Part shown: positions 1 through 9,561 of the stretch, piece by piece
Layout: the number at the start of each line of letters is the position of its first letter
Numbering within the stretch: position 1 is the stretch's first letter
Assembly (NCBI RefSeq): GCF_036880985.1
Contig: NZ_JBAJNO010000002.1
Coordinates: 284,802 to 348,801, forward strand
DNA: 64,000 nt
Source of the DNA: Limibacter armeniacum
GTDB taxonomy: Bacteria; Bacteroidota; Bacteroidia; Cytophagales; Flammeovirgaceae
Direction: 5' to 3'
Notes under the pieces: model-generated
The model's database searches: none
The model's input: the letters and a program-made list of their open reading frames with translations, nothing else
Told to the model about the DNA's origin: nothing
Made by a program: the position numbers and the translations under genes

Positions 1-112
1 AGATACTCTAAAGGAGAGGTGGATATAAACCCAATAATGCTACTTTTTTTTATCTCTCTGAATGGCTGTGATATATAGTAGTTCTTTTTTTAAAGAGAAA
101 AGCGAAAGATAA

Positions 113-1759
113 ATGGAAAGATTATGGTGGCTCAATGAAGAGAGCCAGAATATGCTCAATAGAGGTTATCTATTGAAAGGCGAAACTGTTCAGGCAGCAA
201 TCAGACGAGTAGCTACAGCTGCTGCTAAGCGTCTGTACAAACCTGAAATGGCAGAGTCTTTTGTTGAAATTATTGAAAAAGGGTGGATAAGCCTTAGTTC
301 TCCGATTTGGGCGAACATGGGAACAGAAAGAGGTCTTCCTATTTCTTGTTTCAACGTACATGTACCTGATAATATCGAAAGCATTACCCACAAACTTGGT
401 GAGGTGATTATGCAAACCAAAATTGGTGGTGGTACATCAGGTTATTTTGGTGAGCTTCGTGAGCGTGGTAGTGCCGTAACAGATAATGGTAGAAGTAGTG
501 GTGCAGTTAGTTTTATGAAACTATTTGACACTGCGATGGACACTATTTCACAAGGAGGCGTAAGAAGAGGTGCATTTGCGGCATACCTTGACATCGACCA
601 TTCGGATATCAAAGAGTTTTTGGAGATCAAAAACATTGGTAACCCTATTCAGAACCTGTTCTTTGGTGTTTGTGTACCAGACTACTGGATGCAGGAAATG
701 ATTGATGGTGATAGAGAGAAAAGAGAAATTTGGGCAAAAGTACTGGAAAGCAGACAGCAGAAGGGATTGCCGTATATTTTCTTCTCAGACAATATCAACC
801 GTTTCAAACCGGATGTCTATAAGGATAAGAACCTGACAATCCATGCAAGTAACTTGTGTTCAGAAATTGCCTTGCCTTCAAGTCATGATGAGTCATTTAT
901 TTGCTGTCTGGCTTCTATGAACCTTGAACTGTATGATGAGTGGAAGGATACGGATGCCGTTAAAATAGCCATCTACCTGCTTGATGCGGTACTTCAGGAA
1001 TTTATCGTTAAAACAGAAGGTAACTATTACCTTGCTTCAGCAAACCGTTTTGCCAAAAGACACCGTGCTCTTGGATTGGGCGCTATGGGTTGGCACTCAT
1101 ATTTGCAGAAGAATATGATTCCTTTTGAAGGAATGCAGTCAAAAGCACTGACAAACAAAATCTTCAAAGGAATCCAAGAGAAAGCCAATGAGGCAAGCCG
1201 AGAACTGGCTGAAATCTATGGTGAGCCAGAGATATTGGAAGGATACGGCAGACGTAACTCTACATTGATGGCGATTGCTCCAACTACTTCTTCATCTGCT
1301 ATTTTGGGTCAGACATCTCCGGGCATCGAGCCATTTAGTAGTAACTACTACAAGGCAGGTTTGGCTAAGGGTAACTTTATGCGTAAGAATAAATACCTGA
1401 AGAAGCTGTTGGTAGAGAAAGGTATGGATTCTGAGGCTACTTGGCACAGCATCATGCTGCAGCATGGTAGTGTACAGCACCTTGATGGATTGACTGAAGA
1501 GGAGAAAGAAGTATTCAAGACGTTTAAGGAAATCAGCCAGCTGGAGATTATCCAACAGGCTTCTATCCGTCAGAAGTTTATTGATCAGGCGCAAAGCTTG
1601 AACCTGAATATTCCGTTTGACCTACCTGTTAAGGAAGTGAACAGGTTACTGATTGAGGCTTGGAAATTGGGTGTTAAGACTTTGTATTACCAAAGAAGCC
1701 AAAGTGTGTCAAAAGAGTTTATTGCAAACTTGGTGACTTGCTCAAGCTGTGAGTCATAA
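113..1759 (+). CDS. nrdA: Ribonucleoside-diphosphate reductase large (alpha) subunit, compact form
   Basis: Reduces ribonucleotides to deoxyribonucleotides in the cytoplasm together with a small radical-carrying subunit, which would lie outside the window. At 548 residues it is shorter than the E. coli type. It starts almost directly at the catalytic barrel region and shows no N-terminal ATP-cone, so it probably lacks overall allosteric activity control. Active-site features are visible: the NLCSE motif with the thiyl-radical Cys near 249, the redox cysteines near 79 (ISCFN) and 264/265, the LYYQ tyrosine pair near 525/526 for radical transfer, and the C-terminal CSSC swinging-arm pair at 543/546. 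An in-frame stop sits immediately before the ATG, so the start is secure. No Shine-Dalgarno sequence is obvious, as is usual in Bacteroidota. A strong terminator follows. The class I assignment is confident; the subclass is not. Confidence 0.93.
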   Translation: MERLWWLNEESQNMLNRGYLLKGETVQAAIRRVATAAAKRLYKPEMAESFVEIIEKGWISLSSPIWANMGTERGLPISCFNVHVPDNIESITHKLGEVIMQTKIGGGTSGYFGELRERGSAVTDNGRSSGAVSFMKLFDTAMDTISQGGVRRGAFAAYLDIDHSDIKEFLEIKNIGNPIQNLFFGVCVPDYWMQEMIDGDREKREIWAKVLESRQQKGLPYIFFSDNINRFKPDVYKDKNLTIHASNLCSEIALPSSHDESFICCLASMNLELYDEWKDTDAVKIAIYLLDAVLQEFIVKTEGNYYLASANRFAKRHRALGLGAMGWHSYLQKNMIPFEGMQSKALTNKIFKGIQEKANEASRELAEIYGEPEILEGYGRRNSTLMAIAPTTSSSAILGQTSPGIEPFSSNYYKAGLAKGNFMRKNKYLKKLLVEKGMDSEATWHSIMLQHGSVQHLDGLTEEEKEVFKTFKEISQLEIIQQASIRQKFIDQAQSLNLNIPFDLPVKEVNRLLIEAWKLGVKTLYYQRSQSVSKEFIANLVTCSSCES

Positions 1760-1788
1760 TCAATGATTCATTAGCCTATAAAAAATAT

Positions 1789-1822
1789 AAATCCCCCTTA
1801 CGAAGAGTGAGGGGGATTTTTT
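1789..1822 (+). terminator. Rho-independent terminator of nrdA
   Basis: The arms AATCCCCC and GGGGGATT flank a short loop and are followed by a run of T. It lies about 30 bp after the nrdA stop codon and separates nrdA from the convergent oxyR. Confidence 0.85.
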
Positions 1823-1918
1823 GATTTAGAAAACCCTAAATGAGCTAATATTGAATGTTAATAGTATAATTTTTTTAGTTAGCCGTAGTTTAAAAATGAT
1901 TTAGAGTATAGCTATGTT

Positions 1919-2842
1919 TTATCTCCACTTCACTGTAATAAAGCGATTGGCTTTCTGGAAATGCTCCGGAATATTGTGCTGAATCGTCTTCCTTAGGTTT
2001 GCCAGCAAAAGCTCTTTTGTAAAACTCTTATGAACCACAAGGCTGATTTCTCTGGCTGGTTTAGGCTCCTGAAATTCCCTGACAAATTCATGGTCAAGTA
2101 CTTGAAGATAGGAAAGCTCCGGAATCAGGGTATAGCCATTTGTATGGGGGATTAGCCGTTTCAAGGTTTCAATTGATCCACTCTCAAAAGAGATATTTTG
2201 ATGGTAGCTTCTCAACTCACAGATTTCAAGTACCTGATTCCTGAAACAATGCCCCTCATTCAATAGCCAAAGCCCTTCTCTTTTTAAGTCATCAGGTGTT
2301 ACTTGTCCACATTGCATAATCTCATGGTCTTTGTGGGCATACACCATAAAAGGCTCATAGAAAATAGGAATTTCCCTGATTTGTTCATCTCCAGAAGGGG
2401 TTGCCATCAATCCTAAGTCTAGCGTGCCATTGGTCAGGGTATTGATCATTTCCTCACTTTGCATCTCTTTTATCTCCAACCGTGTATCGGGATACAACGC
2501 TGTAAACTCTTTTAGAAACAGTGGCAGCAGATACTGTGACAAGGTGGGGATAATACCCAACCTGAATGTCCCACTTATTTCATTCCGGTCATCACTGACC
2601 ATCGTTTTCAGCTGCTCTACATCCCGTAATATTTGCCTTGCTTTCAGGATAAACTTCTTGCCCATAGGAGTAGGAGTCAAAGGTTGTTTGGAACGATCAA
2701 ATAGCAGGAGTCCTACCTGTTCTTCCAGTTTTTTGACTTGCAGTGTCAGAGTCGGTTGTGCTACATGGCAGCTCTCTGCTGCCTTGACATAATGTCGGTG
2801 ATTGTCCAATGCCACTACATATTGCAACTGTTGTAAAGTCAT
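1919..2842 (-). CDS. oxyR: LysR-family hydrogen peroxide sensor and regulator OxyR
   Basis: DNA-binding transcription factor that senses peroxide through a reversible disulfide. The 307-residue length matches OxyR. Residues about 1-60 form the LysR winged helix-turn-helix, with the usual LQQLQYVVAL start and the AAESCHVAQPTLTLQVKKLE recognition region. The rest is the LysR substrate-binding domain. The redox cysteines fall at residues 199 and 208 (GHCFRNQVLEIC), the same numbers and spacing as in E. coli OxyR, which separates it from generic LysR proteins. It is divergent from hemH, which is followed by katA, so its likely targets are adjacent. A perfect 16-bp palindrome lies in the shared intergenic region (2957-2972). 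The start at 2842 is supported by family alignment. Confidence 0.93.
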   Translation of the reverse strand: MTLQQLQYVVALDNHRHYVKAAESCHVAQPTLTLQVKKLEEQVGLLLFDRSKQPLTPTPMGKKFILKARQILRDVEQLKTMVSDDRNEISGTFRLGIIPTLSQYLLPLFLKEFTALYPDTRLEIKEMQSEEMINTLTNGTLDLGLMATPSGDEQIREIPIFYEPFMVYAHKDHEIMQCGQVTPDDLKREGLWLLNEGHCFRNQVLEICELRSYHQNISFESGSIETLKRLIPHTNGYTLIPELSYLQVLDHEFVREFQEPKPAREISLVVHKSFTKELLLANLRKTIQHNIPEHFQKANRFITVKWR

Positions 2843-2954
2843 AATTGCTGGATTTAATAATGCCTTCTTAGTTTTTGTTGATCTATAATGGATTGAATTA
2901 CAGATTCAAATGCAAACATATTTATTTTATAAATATACTACTTAATATTATCAA

Positions 2955-2986
2955 TTTGATAAATATTTATCACTATTGAATCTTTG
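2955..2986 (+). promoter_or_regulatory. Candidate hemH promoter with palindromic operator between oxyR and hemH
   Basis: A perfect palindrome, TGATAAATATTTATCA, occupies 2957-2972. It overlaps a TTTG (2955-2958) and precedes AATCTTTG (2979-2986), which resembles the Bacteroidota -7 box TAnnTTTG with one mismatch. The gap of about 20 bp is right for the -33/-7 pair. An operator inside a promoter between oxyR and its likely targets suggests an OxyR site. The boxes are seen in the sequence; the regulator assignment is inferred. Confidence 0.45.
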
Positions 2987-3088
2987 CATAACACAAATGA
3001 ACAATAGAACAGAATAATTGAAGTATAGAGGAAATAATTGATTTTCTGACGCTTAAAAAAATCAAATCAACCACGTAAGTAGCTGGAC

Positions 3089-4120
3089 ATGAAAAAAGTA
3101 GGAATATTGTTAGTAAACCTTGGCACGCCTAATACACCGGAAAGAAGCTCAGTAAGAAAGTACCTGACAGAATTCTTGATGGATAATCGAGTGATAGACA
3201 TTCCTTATTGGAAGAGGTCACTACTGGTCAAAGGGGTTATTGCACCATTCAGGTCTAAGCATGTGGCGAAAGAATATAAAAAGCTTTGGGGAGAAGATGG
3301 GGGACCTTTGCTTGTTCATGGCAGATCATTGGAGAAAAAACTAAATGAAATGTACCGAAGTGCAGGGATACAGGTGACAGTCCAACTGGCAATGCGTTAC
3401 CAGAACCCTTCAATTCAGGCAGGATTGGAAGCCCTTAGAGAGGAGCAAGTAGAAAAGATTGTCGTATTTCCACTGTTTCCTCAGTATGCTTCTGCCACTA
3501 CAGGTTCTGTTGCCCAGAAAGTGATGGAAGTCGTATCTACTTGGCAGGTTATTCCAAGCATGGAGTTTATCAATTCTTATCACACTCATCCGCTTTATAT
3601 CGATGCATTTGTGGAGAAGGTTAAAAAGGATATTGAAAAGTATAAGCCTGAACATGTACTGTTCAGCTATCACGGTGTCCCTGAAAGACATATCACAAAG
3701 CTGAATAAGGAAGTAAGGAGAAAAAACAATCCTTATGACTATAAAGTAGCCTGCAAGGAAACCTCCGACCTGATTGCAGATAAGTTAGGGCTTAGCCGAC
3801 CTTCCTATACCACATCGTTTCAGAGCCGATTAGGGAAAGACCCTTGGATCAAACCATATACCGATGCCACAATTGAGTCACTGGCTCAGGCTGGCACCAA
3901 GAACCTTCTGGTGGTATCCCCATCATTCGTGGCAGACTGCCTTGAGACTACTCTGGAAATAGGAGAGGAATACCGTGAGTTGTTCGAATCACTTGGTGGG
4001 CAAAAATTTCATTTTACGGAAAGTCTGAATGACGATGAACAGTGGGTGGAAGCCATCTTCAATATTATCAATATAAAGAACTCAAACCGTTTGTCTGTCA
4101 GTAAAATTCATGCAGCCTGA
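3089..4120 (+). CDS. hemH: Ferrochelatase
   Basis: Inserts ferrous iron into protoporphyrin IX, the last step of protoheme synthesis. The 343-residue length fits the family. It begins with the typical ILLVNLGTP motif. The metal-binding or catalytic His is in FSYHGVPERH (His195) and the partner Glu is in CLETTLEI (Glu286). FPLFPQYASATTGS is the conserved substrate-pocket segment. No transmembrane tail is seen, so it is probably a soluble or peripheral cytoplasmic protein. It lies divergent from oxyR and 186 bp before katA. This suggests that heme supply is co-controlled with heme-catalase synthesis under peroxide stress, as OxyR controls hemH in some enterobacteria. Confidence 0.95.
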   Translation: MKKVGILLVNLGTPNTPERSSVRKYLTEFLMDNRVIDIPYWKRSLLVKGVIAPFRSKHVAKEYKKLWGEDGGPLLVHGRSLEKKLNEMYRSAGIQVTVQLAMRYQNPSIQAGLEALREEQVEKIVVFPLFPQYASATTGSVAQKVMEVVSTWQVIPSMEFINSYHTHPLYIDAFVEKVKKDIEKYKPEHVLFSYHGVPERHITKLNKEVRRKNNPYDYKVACKETSDLIADKLGLSRPSYTTSFQSRLGKDPWIKPYTDATIESLAQAGTKNLLVVSPSFVADCLETTLEIGEEYRELFESLGGQKFHFTESLNDDEQWVEAIFNIINIKNSNRLSVSKIHAA

Positions 4121-4257
4121 CAGGATTGTAAATCTTTAATAACTGTATTGCAGGGATAATTTTACCTTCTCACACTTCCAAAAGGAAATTTAAAGGCAAT
4201 GACTATGATCAAGTTTGACGGGGACAATCCTTTAGCTTTTACCTCAGATGCCCTTTA

Positions 4258-4265
4258 TACTTTTG
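4258..4265 (+). promoter_or_regulatory. Candidate -7 box of the katA promoter
   Basis: TACTTTTG matches the Bacteroidota -7 consensus TAnnTTTG exactly and lies about 41 bp before the katA ATG. No clean TTTG -33 element is seen at the ideal distance; T-rich stretches near 4231-4240 could serve. The rest of 4121-4306 holds nothing else I can name. Confidence 0.4.
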
Positions 4266-4306
4266 CCCTCAATACCCGCTGAATTATTTAAAACAATAAA
4301 ATCTAA

Positions 4307-5761
4307 ATGAATATGGATTCTAAGAAAATGACGACCTCAGCAGGGGCACCTATTGCTAACAATCAACAATCACTTACCGCAGGAACCAGAGGACCAGTAC
4401 TACTGCAAGACTACCAGCTGTTGGAAAAACTGGCGCACCAGAACCGTGAAAGGATTCCTGAGCGTGTTGTGCATGCGAAGGGTTGGGGAGCATTAGGAAC
4501 ATTTACAGTGACCAATGATATTACAAGATATACAAGGGCAAATATCTTCTCCACAGTAGGAAAACAGACGCCTTTACTCTCAAGGTTCTCAACTGTGGCC
4601 GGAGAGTTAGGTGCTTCAGACACAGAGCGTGATGTAAGAGGTTTTGCCGTTAAATTCTATACAGAGGAAGGAAACTGGGATATTGTAGGGAATAATACAC
4701 CTGTTTTCTTTATCCGTGATGGTTATAAGTTCCCGGACTTTATCCATACACAGAAACGCCATCCAAGGACTAATCTCCGTTCTCCTGAAGCGATGTGGGA
4801 TTTCTGGTCTCAGACGCCTGAATCATTGCATCAGATTACAATCCTGATGTCTGACAGGGGTATACCACAGACACCAATGCACATGAATGGTTATGGCTCT
4901 CATACTTATTCGTTCTGGAATGACAAGGGAGAACGTTTCTGGGTGAAATTCCACTTCAAGACGCAGCAGGGACATAAGCATTATACCAATGAAGAAGCAG
5001 CGAAGATTACTGGTGAGACAAGGGAAAAATATCAGGAAGAGCTTTATGGCGCAATTGAGAAAGGTGAATTTCCTAAGTGGACACTCTATGTTCAGGTAAT
5101 GCCGGAAGCAGATGCGGAGAAAACACCGTACAACCCGTTTGACTTGACCAAGGTATGGCCTCATGCGGACTACCCGCTTATTGAGGTGGGCGAGATGGAA
5201 TTGAACCAGAATCCTGATAACTACTGGCAGTATATTGAGAATGCAGCATATTCCCCTTCCAATATTGTTCCGGGTATTGGTTTCTCACCTGACAAGGTGC
5301 TTCAGGCACGTATATTCTCTTATGCAGATGCGCATAGGTATAGGTTAGGAACACATTATGAGGCATTGCCAGCCAATCAACCAAAGTGTCCAATGCACCA
5401 CTACCACAGGGATGGGTCAATGAGGTTCTTTGAGAACTTCAACAGCAATCCGGACGCTTACTACGAGCCGAATACAAAAGGAGGTCCGATAGAAGACAGT
5501 TCAGTTGCTGAGCCACCGATGAAAATCAATGGTGACGTTACCCGATATGAGGAAAACGATACCTACGGTGATTACAAGCAAGCTGGAGACCTGTTCAGGA
5601 TGTTTGATGAAGGACAGAAGGAAAGGCTTTGTACTAATATTGCTGGGGCAATGCAAGGCGTTTCTGAATATATCATTGAGAGACAGCTGGCACACTTTGA
5701 GAAAGCAGATCCTGAATATGCTACAGGAATCAGAAAGTTCTTGAATGTAGCAAGTGTTTAA
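4307..5761 (+). CDS. katA: Monofunctional heme catalase, small-subunit (clade 3) type
   Basis: Dismutates hydrogen peroxide to water and oxygen in the cytoplasm. The 484-residue length is that of small-subunit catalases with no C-terminal flavodoxin-like domain. Motifs: catalytic His at about 56 in [12 protein letters not shown], catalytic Asn at about 129/130 in VGNNTPVFF, and the proximal heme-ligand Tyr at about 339 in [14 protein letters not shown]. The first residues ([14 protein letters not shown]) are a variable extension, and a downstream Met at residue 3 or 8 is a possible alternative start. It follows hemH and oxyR and is closed by a strong terminator. Confidence 0.95.
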   Translation: MNMDSKKMTTSAGAPIANNQQSLTAGTRGPVLLQDYQLLEKLAHQNRERIPERVVHAKGWGALGTFTVTNDITRYTRANIFSTVGKQTPLLSRFSTVAGELGASDTERDVRGFAVKFYTEEGNWDIVGNNTPVFFIRDGYKFPDFIHTQKRHPRTNLRSPEAMWDFWSQTPESLHQITILMSDRGIPQTPMHMNGYGSHTYSFWNDKGERFWVKFHFKTQQGHKHYTNEEAAKITGETREKYQEELYGAIEKGEFPKWTLYVQVMPEADAEKTPYNPFDLTKVWPHADYPLIEVGEMELNQNPDNYWQYIENAAYSPSNIVPGIGFSPDKVLQARIFSYADAHRYRLGTHYEALPANQPKCPMHHYHRDGSMRFFENFNSNPDAYYEPNTKGGPIEDSSVAEPPMKINGDVTRYEENDTYGDYKQAGDLFRMFDEGQKERLCTNIAGAMQGVSEYIIERQLAHFEKADPEYATGIRKFLNVASV

Positions 5762-5786
5762 AACATTATATACGGTACCTATGAGA

Positions 5787-5829
5787 GGTGTAGTATGGAT
5801 TAATTCCATGCTGCACCTTTTGTTTTTTT
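5787..5829 (+). terminator. Rho-independent terminator of katA
   Basis: The 13-bp arms GGTGTAGTATGGA and TCCATGCTGCACC pair with two G-U wobbles and are followed by a T-rich run (5818-5829). It lies 26 bp after the katA stop codon. Confidence 0.85.
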
Positions 5830-6435
5830 ATGGATGCTTAAAATAGTGAGACTATAAGTTTGGCCTGTTAGAGAGAAGTTTTGATAATTCTAAACGGAGA
5901 ACCCTAACTCTCTAAATCAATTGAAGAAAGTTATTTTCAGAATCATTGTATCATAAACAATACTTTTTAACCTCTAGTACTGTGACAGTTTGTCAAATCA
6001 ACGTGTAGTGATATTAGTTAGACCTTTTATATTTTGTCTAAATCTCCTTCCAACATTTTAAAGAGCCCATTTCCCGTCTCAACTTTCTGTCATATTTGAA
6101 AATTTATACCCTGTCATCATTACACTATTTATTAGGATAGGGTAGTGCTGCATGGCTTGTTATGCTAATTTCTAAGCGAAATGGGGTGTATTTAGAGGTA
6201 TTATATCCTTTTTAAGCTGGTAAGGTTTGTTCTATTGTCATTTGTCCATATGTACAGGATCTTATAATTTTAACAATCATTTACAATCGTACACTTTATA
6301 TGTGTCAAATGTACAGATATGCTAAAACTGAAAATCATACAAACAAATAAGCAAATCCATCAATAGGGTTTCATCTAGATTTGACTATGCACTGCCCCCC
6401 AATGGGGCACAATAGTAATCCAAAAAATTATTTCA
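5830..6435. promoter_or_regulatory. Control region upstream of the first SusC gene
   Basis: This 600-bp stretch has no gene. It holds TATTGTCATTTGTCCATATG at 6233, part of a motif that recurs about 203-215 bp before other PUL genes. A related element, TGTGTCAAATGTACA, is at 6301-6315. TAGATTTG at 6376-6383 is an exact match to the Bacteroidota -7 box TAnnTTTG, about 52 bp before the ATG. A small GC hairpin (GCCCC/GGGGC) lies in the presumed leader at 6394-6410. I infer binding by the hybrid two-component regulator; this has not been shown. Confidence 0.5.
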
Positions 6436-9400
6436 ATGAAACACGTTTCTATACAATGGATTTTATGCATGATGCTCTTGCTGTTCAGCTTTGCTGAAGC
6501 TTCTGGACAGCAAAGGATCCTAAAAGGACAGGTGATTTCAACTGATGACAATAGTCCTTTACCAGGGGTTAATGTTAAGGTTAAAGGAACCCAAACCGGA
6601 ACACTTACTGATTTTGAAGGGCAATACTCCTTAAATGTTACAAATGAGTCAATCCTTGTATTTTCTTATATAGGGTTTAAGACTCAGGAAGTAAAGGTCG
6701 GCACAGCTAGTGTGATGGATATTGGTTTGGAACTGGATGTTACTGCTTTGGACGAGATTGTAGTAGTTGGGTATGGTGAGCAAAAGAAGGAGAGCGTTGT
6801 CGGGGCTATAACCAATGCAACTGCAGAAGAAATTAACAGGACAGGTGGTGTAACCAGCCTTTCCAACGCACTGACTGGTTTGCTACCAGGGGTGGCTACT
6901 ATCTCAACTACAGGCGAGCCAGGTGCTAATGCTTCTAGTATCCTGATCAGGGGGCAGTCTACCTGGAATGGAGGTGGACCGCTTATTTTGGTCAATGGGG
7001 TAGAAAGGGATATGAATGATATCGACCCTAGTGAGGTAGAAAGCATTTCTGTTCTCAAAGATGCTTCAGCAACTGCCGTATTTGGTGTAAAAGGAGCCAA
7101 TGGGGTGATCCTGATAACAACCAAAAGAGGAGCAGAGGGTAAACCAGAATTAACTTTTTCGGCAAATGCTTCCGTGAAGCAAATATCCAAAATACCCGAG
7201 GTACTTGGTTCGTATCAGGCGCTTGCATTACGTAACCGTGCAGTCGAAAATCAGGTGGTAATCAATGAGAACACTTGGGGTTTTTATACACCTACCGAGA
7301 TTTTGGAACATTACCGTTTACAGGATTTGCCGGAAATTTATCCAGATGTTAATTGGTCTGATTATATGACTGAAGACTATGCGATGTCACATAGGATGAA
7401 TATGAACGTTACTGGCGGTACCAAGTTCGTCAAGTATTTCGCTTCATTGGCTTATACCCATGATGGAGACGTATTGGCGACGACAGACTTTGGACAGGGA
7501 TACGATCCAGAGTTTTCCTATGATCGTTTTAACTTCAGGAGTAATCTGGATTTTCAGGTGACACCGTCTACTATTTTCACAGCTGACATTTCAGGGTACT
7601 TGGGGATGAAGAAGTCTTCGGCAGGTAATGGGGATACTTTCTGGAAAGGTGTTTACGAGGCTCCGCCTGATCTTTTCCCTGTTCAGTATACTGATGGCAC
7701 TTTTGCACAAAGCCCCGTTGACGACAGGTACCAAAACAGTGTCGCAGCTATCAATTATGGAGGTTACAATGTCCAGAACAGGACATCTGTGATGGCAGAC
7801 CTGAAACTGAACCAGAAACTGGACTTTATTACCAAAGGACTATCGTTTAATGGACGCTTCTCTTATGATACTTATCTGGAGACATCTGGGCAGGATATCA
7901 ATGACTTCGGTACACTACTAAAATATATTGACCCAAGCATTGTGGATGCACAAACAGCAGAAGATAGTTTGGCTGCCATAACCTATCTAAATCAAGGACA
8001 GGGCACGACAGGTTACAATTACGTACCTGTACCTTATCAGGTCAACCCAGAGAGGTTTGTAGAGCTGAATAATGACAATGACCTGAATAAGACTAGGTAT
8101 CAGCTGTTTTATCAGGCATCAGTCAACTATAGTCGAAAGTTCGGTAAACACAACGTGACAGGTTTGGCGCTGTTTAATAGACAGGAAAGTGCAACAGGAA
8201 GTAACTTTCCATCTTATCGGGAAGACTGGGTAGGAAGGCTGACCTATAACTTCAACGATCGTTATTTTGCCGAATTTAACGGTGCTTACAACGGTTCAGA
8301 AAAGTTTTCAAAGGAATATCGCTTTGGCTTTTTCCCATCTTATGCCTTTGGTTGGCTGGTGTCCAATGAGCAATTCTTTCAGCCTGTAGCCAAGGTGATG
8401 AATCACCTCAAGTTCAGGTACTCAGATGGTAAAGTAGGTAGTGACCAAGGAGTAGCTCGTTGGCTGTATCAGTCTAGTTGGGTACAGGGAGGCAATATGA
8501 ATTTCGGCTATCCTTACTTGCAGAATAGTTTTGACATTTATCGTGAGGACATTATTGCTAACCCAGATGCTACTTGGGAAACCGCACATAAGCAAAATAT
8601 TGGTATAGAAACAGGATTTTTCAACGATTTCCTCTCTATTAACCTAGACTATTTCTGGGAACACAGGACCGGAATTTTTATGGATGGAAGAGAGCGTAAT
8701 GTGCCAGTATTCTTTGGTGCTGCGCCTGTAGCTGCCAACCTTGGAGAAACCAAGACACACGGTTGGGAATTGGAGCTCAATATCAATCATGTAACAGATT
8801 TTGGTCTGCATTATTGGGCAAAAACAAGTTACAACTTTGCCAAGGATGAGATCCTGTATATGGAAGACCCTGAGCTGGCTTATGATTACCAGAAGCGTGA
8901 AGGGTATCAAATAAACCAGACACGTACACAGTTGACAGATGACTTTATTGACAGCTGGGATGAGATGTATACTGGGGTAATGGGAACCAACAATACGGAA
9001 GCACTGCCAGGTGACTTCAGAATCGTAGACTACAATGCCGATGGCGTAATTGATACCTATGATGCTGTACCATTTGGTTACCCAAGTCGCCCACAATACA
9101 CATATAACTTCTCGTTAGGTGGTGATTACAAAGGATTCAGTTTAATGTTACAATTCTATGGTGCACATAATGTTTCCAGAAAGATCAACATGGGAGAGTA
9201 TAACCTTGGTTACTCAATTGTGAGACCATTCCATTATTATGACTCATGGACACCGCAAACAGCTGGTACAGCTACTTATCCACATATCCGTTACAATTCA
9301 GGTTCGCCAAAAGGAGATTACTGGATCAAGGATGCTTCTTACCTGAGATTGAATACCGCTGAACTAGCTTACACTTTCAGTAGTGAATACCTGAAAAAGC

Positions 9401-9549
9401 TGGGGATAACCAAAACCAAGATATTCCTTAACGGTAACAACCTGTTTTTGTGGACTAACATGATTGAAGACAGGGAAGGTGGAGACTATGGAAGAGAAAA
9501 CTACCCGATGGTCAAACGGTACAACTTAGGTATGAATATCAACTTCTAA
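6436..9549 (+). CDS. SusC/RagA-type TonB-dependent outer-membrane glycan importer (pair 1)
   Basis: Outer-membrane beta-barrel that imports oligosaccharides with its SusD partner, powered by TonB. Length 1037 residues. A signal peptide of about 25 residues ends at ASGQ. Next come a carboxypeptidase-regulatory-like domain (about 28-105; LPGVNVKVKGT and the YIGFKT strand), the TonB box EIVVVGYG (about 108-115), the plug with the KDASATAVFGVKGANGVILITTKRG hallmark (about 210-235), and a barrel ending in the aromatic C-terminus NINF. It heads a tight operon: 12 bp to its SusD, then a second SusC/SusD pair. Substrate specificity cannot be read from the sequence. Context suggests a sulfated, arabinose-containing polymer. 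Confidence 0.95.
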   Translation: MKHVSIQWILCMMLLLFSFAEASGQQRILKGQVISTDDNSPLPGVNVKVKGTQTGTLTDFEGQYSLNVTNESILVFSYIGFKTQEVKVGTASVMDIGLELDVTALDEIVVVGYGEQKKESVVGAITNATAEEINRTGGVTSLSNALTGLLPGVATISTTGEPGANASSILIRGQSTWNGGGPLILVNGVERDMNDIDPSEVESISVLKDASATAVFGVKGANGVILITTKRGAEGKPELTFSANASVKQISKIPEVLGSYQALALRNRAVENQVVINENTWGFYTPTEILEHYRLQDLPEIYPDVNWSDYMTEDYAMSHRMNMNVTGGTKFVKYFASLAYTHDGDVLATTDFGQGYDPEFSYDRFNFRSNLDFQVTPSTIFTADISGYLGMKKSSAGNGDTFWKGVYEAPPDLFPVQYTDGTFAQSPVDDRYQNSVAAINYGGYNVQNRTSVMADLKLNQKLDFITKGLSFNGRFSYDTYLETSGQDINDFGTLLKYIDPSIVDAQTAEDSLAAITYLNQGQGTTGYNYVPVPYQVNPERFVELNNDNDLNKTRYQLFYQASVNYSRKFGKHNVTGLALFNRQESATGSNFPSYREDWVGRLTYNFNDRYFAEFNGAYNGSEKFSKEYRFGFFPSYAFGWLVSNEQFFQPVAKVMNHLKFRYSDGKVGSDQGVARWLYQSSWVQGGNMNFGYPYLQNSFDIYREDIIANPDATWETAHKQNIGIETGFFNDFLSINLDYFWEHRTGIFMDGRERNVPVFFGAAPVAANLGETKTHGWELELNINHVTDFGLHYWAKTSYNFAKDEILYMEDPELAYDYQKREGYQINQTRTQLTDDFIDSWDEMYTGVMGTNNTEALPGDFRIVDYNADGVIDTYDAVPFGYPSRPQYTYNFSLGGDYKGFSLMLQFYGAHNVSRKINMGEYNLGYSIVRPFHYYDSWTPQTAGTATYPHIRYNSGSPKGDYWIKDASYLRLNTAELAYTFSSEYLKKLGITKTKIFLNGNNLFLWTNMIEDREGGDYGRENYPMVKRYNLGMNINF

Positions 9550-9561
9550 AGCACGGTACTG

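Noticed and set aside
4199..4282. 27-codon ATG frame between hemH and katA
   Set aside because: Too short, no ribosome site, and it overlaps the likely katA promoter box.
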